Below, one piece after another: positions 23,065 through 32,504 of a stretch of DNA of 64,000 bases. The number at the start of each line of letters is the position of its first letter. Position 1 is the first letter of the stretch. Source of the stretch: Saturnia japonica (taxonomy: Eukaryota > Arthropoda > Insecta > Lepidoptera > Saturniidae); the NCBI GenBank assembly GCA_033032175.1, contig CM065328.1:5456690-5520689 (forward strand), read 5' to 3'. The position numbers and the translations under genes were made by a program. The notes under the pieces were generated by a model that was given only the letters and a program-made list of their open reading frames with translations, did no database searches and was not told where the DNA came from.

Positions 23065-26000
23065 CTGCGAAGGTCGTTTTATATCCTTAATAGGCACGTT
23101 TGTTTTTCGAGTTTTCATTTTTACAGGACAGATATTCCTGTCAATTTTACCATATACTTGTGCTTTTTGATAACGCGGTTTATCTTTACTTCGCCTTGTA
23201 TTAACACCTTTTACAAATATAGTGTCCTCTTCTTGAATATCAAATGATGTTTCACCACCACGTTTTGTTTTAATCTTTTCTTTATTTTCAATTACTTTGT
23301 CTGTTAAATATTTATAAAGATATTTCGTTCGTTTCATATGATCGTTTACTAATTGTTGCGTATATTGTTTGTTAAAGTTTACTTCAAAAGTACTATTAGA
23401 ATCAGTGTGTCCAAAAACTACTTCAAATGGTGTAAGACCAGTCGTTGAGTGAATGGTTTGATTGTATGACATAATTGCATAAGTCATAACGTTAGCCGCG
23501 TCAGTTATTTTATGTTCATATTTAGCGATACGATATATTTCTAAAATAGTTGAATGGAATCTTTCAATTAAACCCATAGAATTAGGATTATGTGGAGTGC
23601 TTATGTGTAATTCTATTTTATAAAATTGTAATGTTTCTTTTAAAAGTGTATTGTTGAATTCAGTACCAGAATCAGCACTGATCTTATTTGGTACGCCATA
23701 AAATGAGAAAAATTTAATTAAGGCACGAACTACTTCAGGTGTAGAGCGATTGGATATTTCAAAAGCCTGACCTAGTTTACTGAAAGCATCTATTATGGTA
23801 AGGAAGTAGCTTCCTTCTATAGAGAATATATCTATAAATATTTCAGCAAAAGGTTTTGTTTGAGTTTGCGTTAACATTAATTCTGGTTTTAAAGGTTTGC
23901 GATCATATTTTAGAGTTTTACAAGTTTCACAAGAATTGATTACAGAAGCGACTGTTATATCCATATTTGTCCAAAAATAATTACGCTTTAATTTCATAAG
24001 AGTTTCTTTGATTCCACGGTGACTTGTTTTACCTTGATGATAAGCAAGTATAGTGGCACGTTGCTCTTTTTCATCACCTAAGTATATAACTCTTTTAGTA
24101 CATTCATATATTTTGACGGTATCTTTTTTAAATAGTTTTATCACGGCATTTGTAAATTGTTTACGGTGAATTTCGCTCTCAAAGTAAAAGAAATATTTAA
24201 TTTTAGGTTTTATATATTCTAAAAGAAATTTCTTAACAAGGTTAGTGTTGTTTACAGGTAAATGTACTTCCAAAATTTTTTGTTTTTCATGTGATAAGTC
24301 TTTTATTGATAATTGGTTTCTGTTCCAAGTAAAAATAAGGATTTGATTAGGTTTTGTGTCGATGGCTTCTTCAATAATGGGAATACCATTCGTATCAATA
24401 TCTTCAGCAGAATGTATGGTTTCCGGTAATGAACAGGCAGTAATAGTACTGGATGAAGGAGAACGAATTGGGTGAGTTAAAGTCTTATCGGAATCTGAAG
24501 GAATAGTTAACGTTTCTGATGAGTCTGAAATTAGTATTGGACTCTCAGATCGTTCAGTGTCACTCACGTTTACTCGTAAGGACATATCGTCCTTTAATAT
24601 ATTTAATTTAATTCGTGATAGAGCATCAGCATTACTATTTTGTTTACCGTTCTTGTATATTATGTCAAAATCGAACTCAGCTAGTCTCAATTTCCATCTA
24701 GTAAGTTTACTATTAGGTTCTTTCAGTGAATTTAACCATGCTAAAGGTCTGTGGTCAGTAAATATTGTGAATTTGCGTCCATACAGGTAAGGACGGAAGT
24801 GTTTTACTGCCCAAACGATGGCTAACAGTTCCTTTTCTATTGTACTGTAACGTGTTTCTGCATCATTAAGAGTACGACTTGCATATGCGATAGGTTTTTC
24901 ATTTCCAACTGATCCTTGTGAAAGGACAGCGCCTAAAGCGTAGTTTGACGCGTCTGTTGTTAAAATGAAGGGTTTAGAAAAATCAGGAAACTGTAATATA
25001 GGAGCATTCACAAGTAGCTCTTTACATTTTTGAAAAGCTTGAACATATGATTCATTAATTTCAATTTTATTTTTCTTTTTCAAACACGATGTAAGGGGTT
25101 GTGTAATTTTTGAAAAATCCTTTATGAATTTTCGGTAGTAGCCTATCAGGCCAAGAAAACTTTTAATTTCAGTGGATGTTCTGGGGAGTGGGAAGGCAAG
25201 TACTGCCCTGATTTTATCATCATTTGGTTGTAAACCATGCTTCGTAATTTTGTGTCCTAAGTAGAGTACATCTTTTTTAAAAAACTCACATTTATCGAGA
25301 GTTACTTTAAGATTGGTTTGTTTGAGACGATCGAACACTTTTCTTAGCTTCTCTACATGTTCTTGTATACTACTAGAATAAATGATGATGTCATCTAAAT
25401 ATACTAAGCAATGTATACCTTGCAACCCACGTAACACGTTATCCATTGCGCGTTGAAATGTTGCAGGTGCTGTTTTAAGTCCAAATGGCATCCGTGTAAA
25501 TTCAAAATGTCCCATTGGTGTAGTGAATGCAGTTTTGGGTCTATCTTGTTCATCAACTTCAATTTGGTGGTACCCACTTGCTAAATCCAATGTACTGAAG
25601 TAAGTAGATTTCCCTAACTTGTCGAATAAATCATTAATATTTGGTAAAGGATACTTATCATCAGTAGTAATATCATTTATACGTCGATAGTCTACAACCA
25701 TTCTAAATTTCTGTTCACCGGAGGCGTCCATCTTTTTTGGAACTAGGTGTACGGGTGCACTCCATGGTGAAAACGATTCTTGTATAACATTATCTTTTAG
25801 TAATTTTTCAACTTGTTTCTGTATTTCATCGTTTTGCGATGGTGGAAGTCGGTATTGCCGTATGAAAATTGGATCTTCATTTTTAGTCCGGATTCGATGT
25901 TTTACTTGATTAGAAAATGTAAGAGGCAGTTTATCACAATAGAATATATCCCTGTATTCAAAACAAAGTTTTTCTATTGCTTCTCGTTCTTCTTGATTAG

Positions 26001-26763
26001 CATGATCTAATCGGAGTTTCGATAAATTTTGTGTAAGTAATTCATCAATCTCAAAATCATTTAATTGTTGCCCGGTTGATAAATTTATTTTGCAAGTATT
26101 ATTATTAAGGCTGGTTATATTCAATGGTTCGTTAAAAGTTAAAGTCACACTATCTTGCGAAGCATTCTGCATGACTGTTGTTGCAAATGAATCTTTGCAA
26201 GTAACTATAGCGCTAGGCATACGTACTTCATTTCCAAAATTTTTAAAATTAATTATTGCTTCACCATTAATTAAATTTGTAGGCACCTTAACACGGGTTT
26301 CAGTGCGTGGTTCTAGCGTTATTTCCCACGGGGGACTATAAATTATTGGAATTTCTGTATTTTGTGTCCGTAAAATTAAATTTTTCATGTCTATAGTCGC
26401 GTTCAATATTTTTAATAAGTTAGAACCTATTAATCCGTCATATCTTCCATCTACATTATATATATAAAATTTATGATTCATCGGACTTTTAAAACTTTCC
26501 AATAAAGGTATATCTATAACTTCGTCATGTAGGCTACGTCCATGTGTACTAATAACTTCAAAAGGATCAATATTTTTATAATCTGAAAAATATTCATCAG
26601 CTTTAGCGGGACTAATAAAACTTCTGGTACTTCCGGTATCAATCATTAAACGAGCATCAATTTCAGGAATATAAATATGCGGTAGTTTATTTATGCCGTC
26701 ATAATTTAAGTGTACTATTTCTGGGGGTCGCTCTTGGAGGCTTTTATAGGAAAATTTACGCAT
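22999..26763 (-). CDS. pol: Errantivirus Pol polyprotein (PR-RT-RNaseH-IN)
   Basis: 1254 residues, read in the -1 frame after gag by frameshift at 26757-26751. The ATG at 26763 is probably not used alone. Domains in order: aspartic protease with DTGS at 42-45; reverse transcriptase about 300-480 with TLDLASGYHQI and the YLDD catalytic motif at 455-458; RNase H about 595-715 with Asp604 in TTDAS, the EKELLA glutamate near 643-645 and Asp670 in FTDHRP; a variable acidic Ser-rich linker about 735-800; integrase zinc finger with His909, His915, Cys945, Cys948; integrase core triad Asp978, Asp1031, Glu1067; and a basic C-terminal domain to 1254. Length, order and motifs are those of errantiviruses, and no key residue is missing. 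It overlaps gag by 49 bases, and its last codons overlap the start of the env exon. Confidence 0.96.
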   Translation of the reverse strand: MRKFSYKSLQERPPEIVHLNYDGINKLPHIYIPEIDARLMIDTGSTRSFISPAKADEYFSDYKNIDPFEVISTHGRSLHDEVIDIPLLESFKSPMNHKFYIYNVDGRYDGLIGSNLLKILNATIDMKNLILRTQNTEIPIIYSPPWEITLEPRTETRVKVPTNLINGEAIINFKNFGNEVRMPSAIVTCKDSFATTVMQNASQDSVTLTFNEPLNITSLNNNTCKINLSTGQQLNDFEIDELLTQNLSKLRLDHANQEEREAIEKLCFEYRDIFYCDKLPLTFSNQVKHRIRTKNEDPIFIRQYRLPPSQNDEIQKQVEKLLKDNVIQESFSPWSAPVHLVPKKMDASGEQKFRMVVDYRRINDITTDDKYPLPNINDLFDKLGKSTYFSTLDLASGYHQIEVDEQDRPKTAFTTPMGHFEFTRMPFGLKTAPATFQRAMDNVLRGLQGIHCLVYLDDIIIYSSSIQEHVEKLRKVFDRLKQTNLKVTLDKCEFFKKDVLYLGHKITKHGLQPNDDKIRAVLAFPLPRTSTEIKSFLGLIGYYRKFIKDFSKITQPLTSCLKKKNKIEINESYVQAFQKCKELLVNAPILQFPDFSKPFILTTDASNYALGAVLSQGSVGNEKPIAYASRTLNDAETRYSTIEKELLAIVWAVKHFRPYLYGRKFTIFTDHRPLAWLNSLKEPNSKLTRWKLRLAEFDFDIIYKNGKQNSNADALSRIKLNILKDDMSLRVNVSDTERSESPILISDSSETLTIPSDSDKTLTHPIRSPSSSTITACSLPETIHSAEDIDTNGIPIIEEAIDTKPNQILIFTWNRNQLSIKDLSHEKQKILEVHLPVNNTNLVKKFLLEYIKPKIKYFFYFESEIHRKQFTNAVIKLFKKDTVKIYECTKRVIYLGDEKEQRATILAYHQGKTSHRGIKETLMKLKRNYFWTNMDITVASVINSCETCKTLKYDRKPLKPELMLTQTQTKPFAEIFIDIFSIEGSYFLTIIDAFSKLGQAFEISNRSTPEVVRALIKFFSFYGVPNKISADSGTEFNNTLLKETLQFYKIELHISTPHNPNSMGLIERFHSTILEIYRIAKYEHKITDAANVMTYAIMSYNQTIHSTTGLTPFEVVFGHTDSNSTFEVNFNKQYTQQLVNDHMKRTKYLYKYLTDKVIENKEKIKTKRGGETSFDIQEEDTIFVKGVNTRRSKDKPRYQKAQVYGKIDRNICPVKMKTRKTNVPIKDIKRPSQVPPRAPGSDHQDSRPSTSQNR
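23064..23066 (-). other. Predicted splice acceptor for env
   Basis: On the minus strand the sequence TTCGCAG|GT places the AG at 23066-23065 and the first exon base at 23064. Joining to the donor at 28406 keeps the env frame. The pyrimidine tract is weak, so this is inferred from phase and position, not from strong consensus. Confidence 0.55.
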
Positions 26764-27989
26764 TCATTTTCAGCTTCTTCAGTTTCAACAGGTTCTATGT
26801 TTTCATGATAATCGTCATAAGCAGTTTGTTGATTATCGTCAATGAAATAATGATTTTCATATTCTGTATAATCAGGTTGATAGTCTTGGTATTCAATTTC
26901 AGGGTCGTTCATTTCTAAAGACTCTATCATATTTTGTCTAATAGGACGAGCTGTGCGCATTGACACATCGCTTGCCTGAAATTGAGGTGGATTACGTTGA
27001 GGTTGATTTTGTGGTGGTATACCAAATTTAAATTGTTGATTTGGCATGTTGAAATTAGGTCGGTTTTGTGTATTGTTAAATTGTGGTTTGAACCCTTGTT
27101 GATTAGGAATACCGAATTTAAAATTATTATTTCCAAAATTTGGTTTATATCCTTGTTGGTTTAGGTTAGGTCTGAATTGTACATTTTGATTTGGAATACC
27201 GAATTTAAAATTATTATTATACGGTTTAAAATTATTTTGTGTTTGGTATGGAATTCCGAATTTAAAATTTTGTTGTCCGGAATTAAATGTATTTGGCACA
27301 AATGCAGGTTGAGGTTTGAAATTATTATTAAAATTATTTGTTAAAGTAGGCGTGAAAAATTGTTGAACTGGTTTAATATTAGATTTATTTTTATTTTTAG
27401 AATTGTACTGATATTGAAAATTGACCTCCTCCATGACAACACTTAGTGCGTTTTCTAAAACGGTACAACCTTTAAGTCGCACAATTCGAATTAAATCCTC
27501 TGGTAAATTATATAAAAATACATTCAAGCACATATTATTATAGATAATCATTTTAGCGGCTTTGAGGCCTTCATCAGTTAATAAATTGACCTTGGAGAAG
27601 AGGGTGCAGCGTGTTTGTTGTATCCTGTTACAAAATTGCGTATATGTTTCACCAACTTTAATTTTTAAATTTTCCAACTCAATTGCCACACACTCTTCCG
27701 ATCTAGGATCACCAAAATGTTGAATCAAAACAGCTCTTAATTGTTCCCAAGTTGTTATGTCTTCTCTTTCACTTAGTAGAGCAGCGGCTTTACCACATAA
27801 TCTACTAGTTATAGCATGAAACACATATGTAGTTTGAACAACATTGTTTGATCCGCTAAAATTTCTGATTATATATTCACTTTTTTTAATAAATAAATTT
27901 AAAGTATTTTGATCACCATCGTACTTGGGAATTAAACTTAAAAGTTCTTTTGATACTAATTGAATTGTTGATTCATTGTTGCGTTGCAT
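26715..27989 (-). CDS. gag: Errantivirus Gag
   Basis: 424 residues, the structural protein that builds the virus-like particle. Residues about 10-190 form a helical capsid-like domain (LNLFIKKSEYIIRNF; LCGKAAALLSE; W-E-Q-L-R; QHFGDPRSEECVAIELENL; the YTQFCNRIQQ block is typical of retroelement Gag). Residues about 200-335 are Asn-, Gln- and Phe-rich and contain FKFGIP four times (242, 261, 290, 320). No CCHC zinc knuckle is present, as in Gypsy Gag. The C-terminal part (about 350-412) is acidic. The ATG at 27989 is the first start after the leader. The stop at 26717-26715 lies beyond the -1 slip site, so most ribosomes would end here and a minority continue into pol. Confidence 0.93.
   Translation of the reverse strand: MQRNNESTIQLVSKELLSLIPKYDGDQNTLNLFIKKSEYIIRNFSGSNNVVQTTYVFHAITSRLCGKAAALLSEREDITTWEQLRAVLIQHFGDPRSEECVAIELENLKIKVGETYTQFCNRIQQTRCTLFSKVNLLTDEGLKAAKMIIYNNMCLNVFLYNLPEDLIRIVRLKGCTVLENALSVVMEEVNFQYQYNSKNKNKSNIKPVQQFFTPTLTNNFNNNFKPQPAFVPNTFNSGQQNFKFGIPYQTQNNFKPYNNNFKFGIPNQNVQFRPNLNQQGYKPNFGNNNFKFGIPNQQGFKPQFNNTQNRPNFNMPNQQFKFGIPPQNQPQRNPPQFQASDVSMRTARPIRQNMIESLEMNDPEIEYQDYQPDYTEYENHYFIDDNQQTAYDDYHENIEPVETEEAENECVNFPIKASKSDPQK
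26751..26757 (-). promoter_or_regulatory. -1 ribosomal frameshift site A-AAT-TTT
   Basis: In the gag frame the minus strand reads GTA AAT TTT, giving the heptamer A AAT TTT, which fits the X XXY YYZ rule. Slipping back one base leads into the pol frame at once (K-F-S near the pol start). It lies within the 49-base gag/pol overlap, 34 bases before the gag stop. Confidence 0.75.
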
Positions 27990-28009
27990 TTTGAATTGTA
28001 TTTATTTAA

Positions 28010-28340
28010 TTAAACACACACAAAGTAAAATTCACAAAATTAAAATTCACAAAATAATATTTTCAAAATAAAATTCACAAAATAAATCTTATAACAAAAT
28101 TATCAAAATCAAAATTCTCAAAATTAAAATTATCGAAATTAAAATTATCAAATTAAAATTCTCAAAATTAATATTTATTATTAATATTTCTCAATATCTT
28201 ATAATCTATGAAGTCAAATAACTTTCGACGATTTTTATTCGAAAATTATGAAAAATAATTTTCAACGATGTTTGTTTGAAAATTATAAAAATTTGTTAAA
28301 TAATTTTCAACGATTTTTGTTTGAAAATTATAACAATGTC
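28010..28340 (-). repeat. Repeat array in the errantivirus leader
   Basis: Two blocks. At about 28025-28170 a degenerate 14-15-bp AT-rich unit (plus-strand form AAAATT.TCAAAAT) recurs eight or nine times. At about 28216-28336 a roughly 40-45-bp unit recurs three times; each holds ATAATTTTCAA ... TTGAAAATTAT, an 11-bp inverted repeat able to form a hairpin, around a CGAT centre. The position between primer site and gag is where Gypsy carries its clustered Su(Hw) insulator sites. The motif here is different, so an insulator role is only an analogy. Confidence 0.75.
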
Positions 28341-28582
28341 CAACGAAAAATACAACCACAGAAAATAACAAGGACGAGACAAGGATTGTAAAAATGGTCA
28401 CTTACAGTCTGCTCGTTCCCATGTCTTGCCGTATAGCTGCTTTCGCTTTTAGGACAGGATCTCTCGGAAATAGATGTGGAACCCGACGTTAACTTATTTA
28501 TTGGTTCGTAGATACTCAAAATCTGCACATGAGACCGATTTGTAAGACTCGAACACAGACTTTTATTGTTGATTGAGTATCC
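28341..28582 (-). other. Errantivirus leader, upstream part
   Basis: This part of the 5' untranslated region lies between the primer site and the repeat array. It includes the short putative env leader exon. The 66-codon open frame at 28328-28528 (-) has no known counterpart and is probably chance. Confidence 0.5.
28406..28422 (-). CDS. env: Putative env leader exon with start codon
   Basis: On the minus strand an ATG at 28422-28420 is followed by 14 further bases and then a strong donor GTAAGT (GT at 28405-28404). The 17 coding bases are five codons plus two bases; the acceptor at 23065/23064 supplies the third base and keeps the env frame into the hydrophobic signal-peptide region. Spliced env messages with an upstream start are known for Gypsy-type errantiviruses. 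Here the junction is predicted from donor strength, phase and the absence of an ATG in the main exon. Confidence 0.65.
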
Positions 28583-28596
28583 TACCGACTGCGCCA
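28583..28596 (-). other. Primer binding site (tRNA-Ser type)
   Basis: Directly after the 5' LTR on the minus strand is TGGCGCAGTCGG, complementary to a tRNA 3' end CCGACTGCGCCA, that of insect tRNA-Ser. Its first base overlaps the last LTR base. tRNA-Ser priming is used by 17.6/297-type elements. Confidence 0.8.
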
Positions 28597-28902
28597 GTTA
28601 AATTTCGGGAGCACTGCCGAGGGTTTTTAAAAAGTCTAAGACAAGACTGATTCTCAAGAAGCTTTATTAAGAATGCTTTTATTTGTTACAAATGTCTCTT
28701 TTATAAACTCTTATTCTATAAACACAAAGTGGGGCTGTTTACTATGAAATAATGAGAAATATGTCGCAATACATTCAGTCAAAACACCAGGTGTCTATCA
28801 GTAGTTTGCAGACATAATATGGGTTAAAAACGTAACATCAGCATTTCTAACGTATGTACCAATTAACAAGACGTAATAAGAGAGGGTACAGACTGCATAA
28901 CT
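28596..28902 (-). repeat. Errantivirus 5' LTR
   Basis: 307 bp, starting AGTTATGC at 28902 and ending TTTAACT at 28596 on the minus strand, same as the 3' LTR as far as I could compare by eye. It should hold the promoter, but no convincing TATA box is seen; errantivirus LTRs usually depend on an initiator. Confidence 0.95.
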
Positions 28903-28964
28903 AGGTTCTTGTAATTTTCACAGTATATTGTTGTGATGGATAACGAAACAATTTTTAACAAAAA

Positions 28965-29150
28965 AGAAAACCGACTTCAATGATTTTGAAGAGTTTCGTG
29001 GTGTATCTTCGAAGTTTAAGGTTCAATGCCAATGAAATTAAAATGGGACCACCGTTGAGGTATTCAATATTCAACAAAAAAGAGTCATCCAAATCGATTG
29101 ATAAACAAAGAAGTTACGACTGTAAATCCATAAAATTACTCGATTACTCG
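28965..29150 (+). repeat. Dispersed repeat, family D
   Basis: 'ccgacttcaatgattttgaa', 'gtgtatcttcgaagttt', 'aatgaaattaaaatgggacc' and 'catccaaatcg' recur in order at 42185-42375, and in weaker form at 15035-15180 and 40355-40640. Non-coding, Helitron- or LINE-derived in style. Confidence 0.6.
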
Positions 29151-29214
29151 TAACAAACATACAGATAAGGAAAAAATTTAAAAATATTTTTTTTTTTGTT
29201 TTAGGTAAGTACCT

Positions 29215-29305
29215 ATCGTATATACTTTCATATGCATTTAGTAAAAACTATTATTTTGACATTACAAACAGATATCTCAATTTTGTTAATTGTATATCGA
29301 TTTTA
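29215..29305 (+). repeat. Fragment of dispersed repeat B
   Basis: 'tatactttcatatgcattta', then 'ttattttgacattacaaaca' and 'gttaattgtata' match the end of the copy at 11092-11530 (inverted) and of 4296-4765. Confidence 0.5.
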
Positions 29306-29307
29306 AA

Positions 29308-29430
29308 GCAATGATGGATCTGTGGTAGCGTGTATGGATATCGCGTCTATCGACGTTAGTTGGAATTTCGACATCCTGCAATGGGTCTCAGCTTTCGATA
29401 TAGGAAAATATCGCGATCAGACCATGGTAT
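29308..29430 (+). repeat. tRNA-like SINE fragment
   Basis: Matches the reverse complement of 5258-5395: 'caatgatgg.tc.gt.gtagcg', 'cctgcaatg.g', then 'ggaaaa.atcg.gat.a.acca..catggt'. The B box is degenerate here, so it is old. Confidence 0.45.
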
Positions 29431-29689
29431 ATGGTAAATCATTTTCTAATACCCGCTTAGCTAGCTAAATTAGGGCCAAAGATGTGCAAAACAGTTTATT
29501 ATAAGTATTTAAATACAATATGCAAATACTTAGTTATTTTTCTATTTCAAATGCAAACCCAGAATGGTTTTATAAATAACTTTTAACAACAAAATGAAAT
29601 AATATATATTGAAATACTTACATAAAATACCTCTAGTAAGTAAATTTTTTACATGTAATTTTCTTTCCTATTATTAAATCTAGTAATCT

Positions 29690-30082
29690 CTAGTATTCAA
29701 ATATTTCACCTTTAATGCTCCGTCTATGTAGCCTCATTATCATACCACTAAAAGGAAATACTCGTCCAATTAGTCCTATAGTTAGAACTACCTACAGACA
29801 AAATTCCTATTTCATTCGAGTAAGCAGCAGTATGAATAAATTAGTTAGTGATTTAGACATTGATATATTTGATACAACTGTGCAGAAGTTGAAAGCTCTT
29901 TTGAATTCTTATTTCTTTTGTTAATATTTTTGTGTTCTTCCGTCTACTTTTTTTTTTTTATATAAGTACATAATTATATGTGAGAACTTGTAAATGGCCT
30001 TCATTAATTTATACATGTAACTTAAATAAGTACTTAGCTGTAAGTTTTCTTAAAATATTAAAATAAAATAAAATAAAATAAA
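29690..30082 (+). pseudogene. LINE 3' fragment with (AAAAT)n tail
   Basis: The C-terminal residues of a reverse transcriptase ORF are seen (IVRTTYRQNSYFIRVSS, then KLVSDLDIDIF), matching the end of the fragment at 10316-11030. A stop at 29922-29924 ends the frame and about 130 bases of 3' untranslated sequence lead into (AAAAT)n at 30058-30082. No catalytic domain remains. The left limit is uncertain. Confidence 0.65.
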
Positions 30083-31795
30083 TTATAGGTAGGAGCAGAA
30101 TTTGGTAAACAACTGTTACATTTAAGTAATAGATTTTAACTATTGGAAATATCGATGTTTATGAATCGAAGTATTGAGTAACATCTATATACAATTTCTA
30201 TGTTTTACATCGAATAAAATGTATTTGATGTATTTTCAAAGTGGACCTATCTAGTTACATATAAAATAAAAATTAAAGTATTTTACAAATACAAATTATC
30301 TACGTTTTAAGTATTTCAAATAAAATTAAAATTCAATATTTGCATTTCAAATGATTCACATCACTAATTAGAGCGTATGCATTACTGCAAATTTTATACT
30401 ATTAAGTGAGTAATTCTTGTTTATATATAATATGAACTGTCGTGATTTTTTCTCAGAGCTACTTTCTACATTGCAACACAAATTTAAGGATTTGCATAAA
30501 ATTATATAATAATATGTTTATTTATTTATTGATCAAGTTAAAAAGAACTTCTAATTAGTATTCATATAAGGTACAAATTATGTCAATGTTCTAAATACAT
30601 CGTATACATGACACCGTGTAGTAAAGAAACTAAATAAAAAGAAATAAATTTGTGACAATAAAAACAAAACTAAAAAAGAAATGAAACGAACCCAGTTTTA
30701 TAGAAAATGAGTTATTATACCATTTCCATTTCTTTATTTTTTCGATGACAGTTCCTGTGAAAACTTGAACGAGCGTCTTTTTTACATTATGTATGCATTA
30801 TTTTATAAAAATATGACGTTTACACACGTACAAGGTTATACCAGAGTCGGAGAAACTGATAGGGATAGAGCTATATCGATAAACGTAACACGATATAACA
30901 GACCCGATATTTTTTTACAAAATGTAAGAAACTAAACTACTGCCGGATACTTTTGTACAAATTTATTAACTAATATTATATTCCATTATAAGATGTTACA
31001 CGTATTAATTCTTGATTGATAACGCCAACTTCTTCAAAATTTTCGAAGCTGTTGTAAAATAAGTAGGTATAGGTAGGTACTCGACAATGAAACGAAATAA
31101 TTATAACGACAGGTAATCTTTATTTATTTATTTGAATAAAAATCTGATGAATCGTCACTACTTATTTCATATCGATATTCATTCAGATCGATATCATTAC
31201 TTATTTGGTCACAACACTACAACTATCAAATTAGAACTCTCATCGAGAAAATAGAGAAACGGAAATAGTATAGATTGAAGAGCTTACAGAGTTACAGAGC
31301 TAGTTCGGATAATAAACCAAATTCGGTTAACCGCCGAAGAAACTTGAGAAATTCGGATCCCATTAGATAAATCACGGTCAAATCATACCAGAGGTACTAT
31401 GACATTGTCAACCAATCAGTACCTTCCAATTTGTCCATTGTCAGCTATCTACAGACCACTCTTACACCGACATATCATTGCTGGCGATTAATCAACCCTT
31501 CTTCTTAACGTCAAATAAATAAAGTCGAATTTCTATTGAAATTAATATTTTGACTGCAAAAATAATATTGCCGATTTTGTCCGACGGACGAATGAAAATG
31601 AATCGAGGAAGTGGGAAACGGTTGACACGTGCAATCGCTTCTAGAAATGGATGTTTCCGATCAGAAATAAATATCAGGGTTCTTGATGATTACAAATAAT
31701 TGAAAAATCTCATTAAAGGAAACATTCAATGTTGATTGTAGATTTATTAAGGTTTTTGAGTCCGTTCTTGGAATCGATTCAAAATAAAACGCTTG
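30083..31795. other. No recognisable gene
   Basis: AT-rich sequence without good open frames, element ends or shared repeats that I can identify. Confidence 0.35.
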
Positions 31796-31799
31796 TTTT

Positions 31800-32185
31800 T
31801 TTAAGTTCAGGGGGTCGCAGCGATGGGAGAGACAGAACTTTTCCTTTCGTAATGGCTACTTTTGGTTACTAGTAGCTACAAGGTCAAACCCATTAGTAAT
31901 GTTTTCCATCGATCTGCAGGGAGTTCATTCTCACAACATAAAGCCCTAAATGAAAACGGAGAGGCCGTTTTCAGAAGAGTTTCCACCAGCAAACGGCCCG
32001 TATGTGAAATGAGCCCTCTGCCGAAGTTTTCCTCGTGGACTATAGTATGGGGTTCCTCAAGAGGGGAGTGAACAGGTTTTTAAAGGGTCAACAACTTGTA
32101 TCTGAAGCTTGTGTTGTTGCGTGCGTCCATAGGTTAAGGACTACATGTTTGCTTGCACCGTCATGATATAAAAAAATTAACTTTT
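31800..32185 (+). repeat. Dispersed A-tailed repeat
   Basis: The block has 'tatggggttcctcaagaggg', 'tttttaaagggtcaacaact' and 'gcgtgcgtccataggtta', then an A-rich end, wording I know from a common Lepidopteran retroelement 3' end that shares the 'cgtccatagg' module with repeat F. The open frame at 31862-32071 is incidental. Confidence 0.45.
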
Positions 32186-32504
32186 TTTTGTATGTTTGCT
32201 TATTTAAACAATTTAATCTCTGGAACTCTCAACGGGATTCGAAAAACTCTTTTTGTATATGATTGTCAGATTCACGAGGAATAGTATAGGTTATATAATA
32301 TTAGGCTACAACTCTCAGCTGGTCTTAAATATTTATTTATGTTGAGTAAATCGGAAGTGGAATCCCTCCCAAACTGCTTATCCGAGTATGCTGGCGTGAT
32401 GGTTAATGATACGTAAATAGAATGTTCTTATAAAAAATAAAAATTGCGATAGCATCTACGTAAGCCACATTTAAGCTACAATAAGTAATTTTATGAGAAA
32501 AAAC

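Larger units (their letters stand above)
21069..28902 (-). mobile_element. Full-length errantivirus (Gypsy-type endogenous retrovirus)
   Basis: Two 307-bp LTRs at 21069-21375 and 28596-28902 show no difference by eye. The insertion is flanked by AGGT at 21065-21068 and 28903-28906, a 4-bp target duplication as errantiviruses make. On the minus strand the order is 5' LTR, tRNA-Ser primer site, long repeat-rich leader, gag, pol (-1 frame, overlapping gag), env, purine tract, 3' LTR. All three main frames are open over their full lengths. LTRs that begin AGTTA and end AACT, and an F-protein-like env with a furin-type site, place it with Gypsy, 17.6 and 297 relatives. Identical LTRs and open frames imply recent insertion and possible competence; activity itself is not shown by sequence. 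Confidence 0.95.

Noticed and set aside
26761..26763. Independent translation of pol from its ATG
   Set aside because: The ATG lies within gag with a slippery heptamer two codons later; frameshifting is the known route in this family.
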